From Planctomycetota bacterium (GTDB lineage: Bacteria; Planctomycetota; UBA1135; GCA-002686595), in the NCBI GenBank assembly GCA_014237855.1, contig JABACD010000013.1:1-64000 (forward strand): 64,000 nucleotides of DNA. Reading direction: 5' to 3'. A program made the position numbers and the translations under genes. Of the stretch, positions 63,374 through 64,000 are shown piece after piece. The notes beneath the pieces are model-generated. The model was not told the origin of the DNA. It did no database searches and worked only from the letters and a program-made list of their open reading frames with translations. How positions within the stretch are numbered: position 1 is the stretch's first letter; each line of letters begins with the position of its first letter.

Positions 63374-64000
63374 ATGAATCCGATAGTCGTCGCCATTGGC
63401 TGTCTGGTGGCCCTGCTCCTTGGGTACCGCCTCTACTCTCGCTATCTCTCCCAGGTCGTCTTTCGGCTAGATCCCGGCGAGCCCGTTCCTGCTGTCGAGC
63501 AAGAAGACGGGGTGGACTTCGTCCCCACCAAGCCCGAGGTCTTGTGGGGGCATCACTTCTCGTCGATCGCCGGCGCAGCACCGATTCTTGGTCCAGCCAT
63601 GGCGATCGTGTGGGGCTGGGCACCAGCACTCCTGTGGATCGTACTTGGTGTGATCTTCATGGGAGCAGCCCACGACTTCGGAGCGCTGGTGCTCTCGATC
63701 CGTCACCGTGGCGTCACCATCGGGAACCTGGCCAATCTCTTCATCGGCGAGAGATCCCGGGTGCTCTTCCTGCTGATCATCTTCTTCTTGATCTGGCTGG
63801 TTGGAGCAGTGTTCGCCTTCGCGATCGCCGGGCTCCTGACGAAGTTCCCGGCCAGCATCCTGCCTGTCAACCTGGAGATTCCGATTGCCATCCTCATTGG
63901 TTGGTGGGGCTACCGGCGCAAGAAGTCGCTGACGATCCCCTCGATCGTTGCTCTTGTACTCCTGTACCTGATGATCTTCGGGACGGCATCGGGAAGGCTC
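63374..64000 (+). CDS. CstA-family carbon starvation / pyruvate or peptide transporter, 3' end cut
   Basis: 209 residues to the window edge, open frame. Five or more hydrophobic helices begin at residue 3. The CstA signature DGVDFVPTKPEVLWGHHFSSIAGAAPILGPAMAIVWGWAPALLWIVLGVIFMGAAHDFGALVLSIRHRG is clear. The family imports pyruvate or peptides in E. coli. It begins 38 bp after the CBS gene. Confidence 0.93.
   Translation, partial: MNPIVVAIGCLVALLLGYRLYSRYLSQVVFRLDPGEPVPAVEQEDGVDFVPTKPEVLWGHHFSSIAGAAPILGPAMAIVWGWAPALLWIVLGVIFMGAAHDFGALVLSIRHRGVTIGNLANLFIGERSRVLFLLIIFFLIWLVGAVFAFAIAGLLTKFPASILPVNLEIPIAILIGWWGYRRKKSLTIPSIVALVLLYLMIFGTASGRL

Overview
The window is about 64 kb of moderately high-GC bacterial DNA. 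It is dense with genes, and operons are tightly packed with 1-4 bp start/stop overlaps. GTG and TTG starts are common (fliH, fliM, ispG, nrdJ, flgF, the FAD oxidoreductase). P- and L-ring flagellar genes, a Sel/Dsb-type envelope redox protein and gmhA (heptose/LPS) indicate a Gram-negative, outer-membrane-bearing, motile bacterium. RNase HIII, a B12-type ribonucleotide reductase, MurJ and DapF fit a diderm outside the Proteobacteria, perhaps Planctomycetota or a neighbouring phylum. That placement is a weak inference. There is no rRNA, tRNA, IS element or CRISPR array that I can see.

Region 1 (1-20435, + strand) is a flagellar regulatory and basal-body locus. It opens with a sigma-54 activator (cut by the window edge), a kinase-like protein and a receiver/RsbW-type ATPase fusion. 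Next come three envelope proteins (an acidic single-pass membrane protein and two TPR proteins) that I cannot assign to a known flagellar part. A PAS histidine kinase and a second NtrC-type activator follow. Then flgB-flgC-fliE-fliF-fliG-fliH-fliI-fliJ-motE ends at a strong terminator. After a possible sigma-28 promoter comes motA, two consecutive motB-like genes, fliL, fliM and fliN.

Region 2 (20449-24713) holds housekeeping and accessory genes: a FAD amine oxidoreductase, ispG, an XRE regulator and gmhA.

Region 3 (24681-39171, - strand) is the hook, rod and ring locus. fliK-flgD-flgE is preceded by a sigma-54-like promoter and closed by a strong terminator. flgF-flgG-flgA-flgH-flgI-flgJ-flgN-flgK-flgL, a small unknown gene and a GNAT gene have their own near-consensus sigma-54 promoter. 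Both promoters sit so close to the start codon that the mRNAs would be nearly leaderless. The two sigma-54 activators in region 1 are natural candidates to drive them.

Region 4 (39612-64000) is metabolic and envelope: a beta-propeller/di-haem cytochrome protein, rpiA, feoAB, dsbD, a secreted unknown, nrdJ, murJ, yqeY, gyrA, an eIF2B-like protein, an M48 protease, dapF, rnhC, a cystathionine beta-synthase-like gene and the start of a CstA-family transporter. The most striking element is dsbD. Its redox motif is written U-P-A-C with an in-frame TGA, followed by a hairpin with the features of a bacterial SECIS element, so it is very probably a selenoprotein. nrdJ is preceded by two NrdR-box-like sites exactly 31 bp apart and by a roughly 260-nt structured leader.
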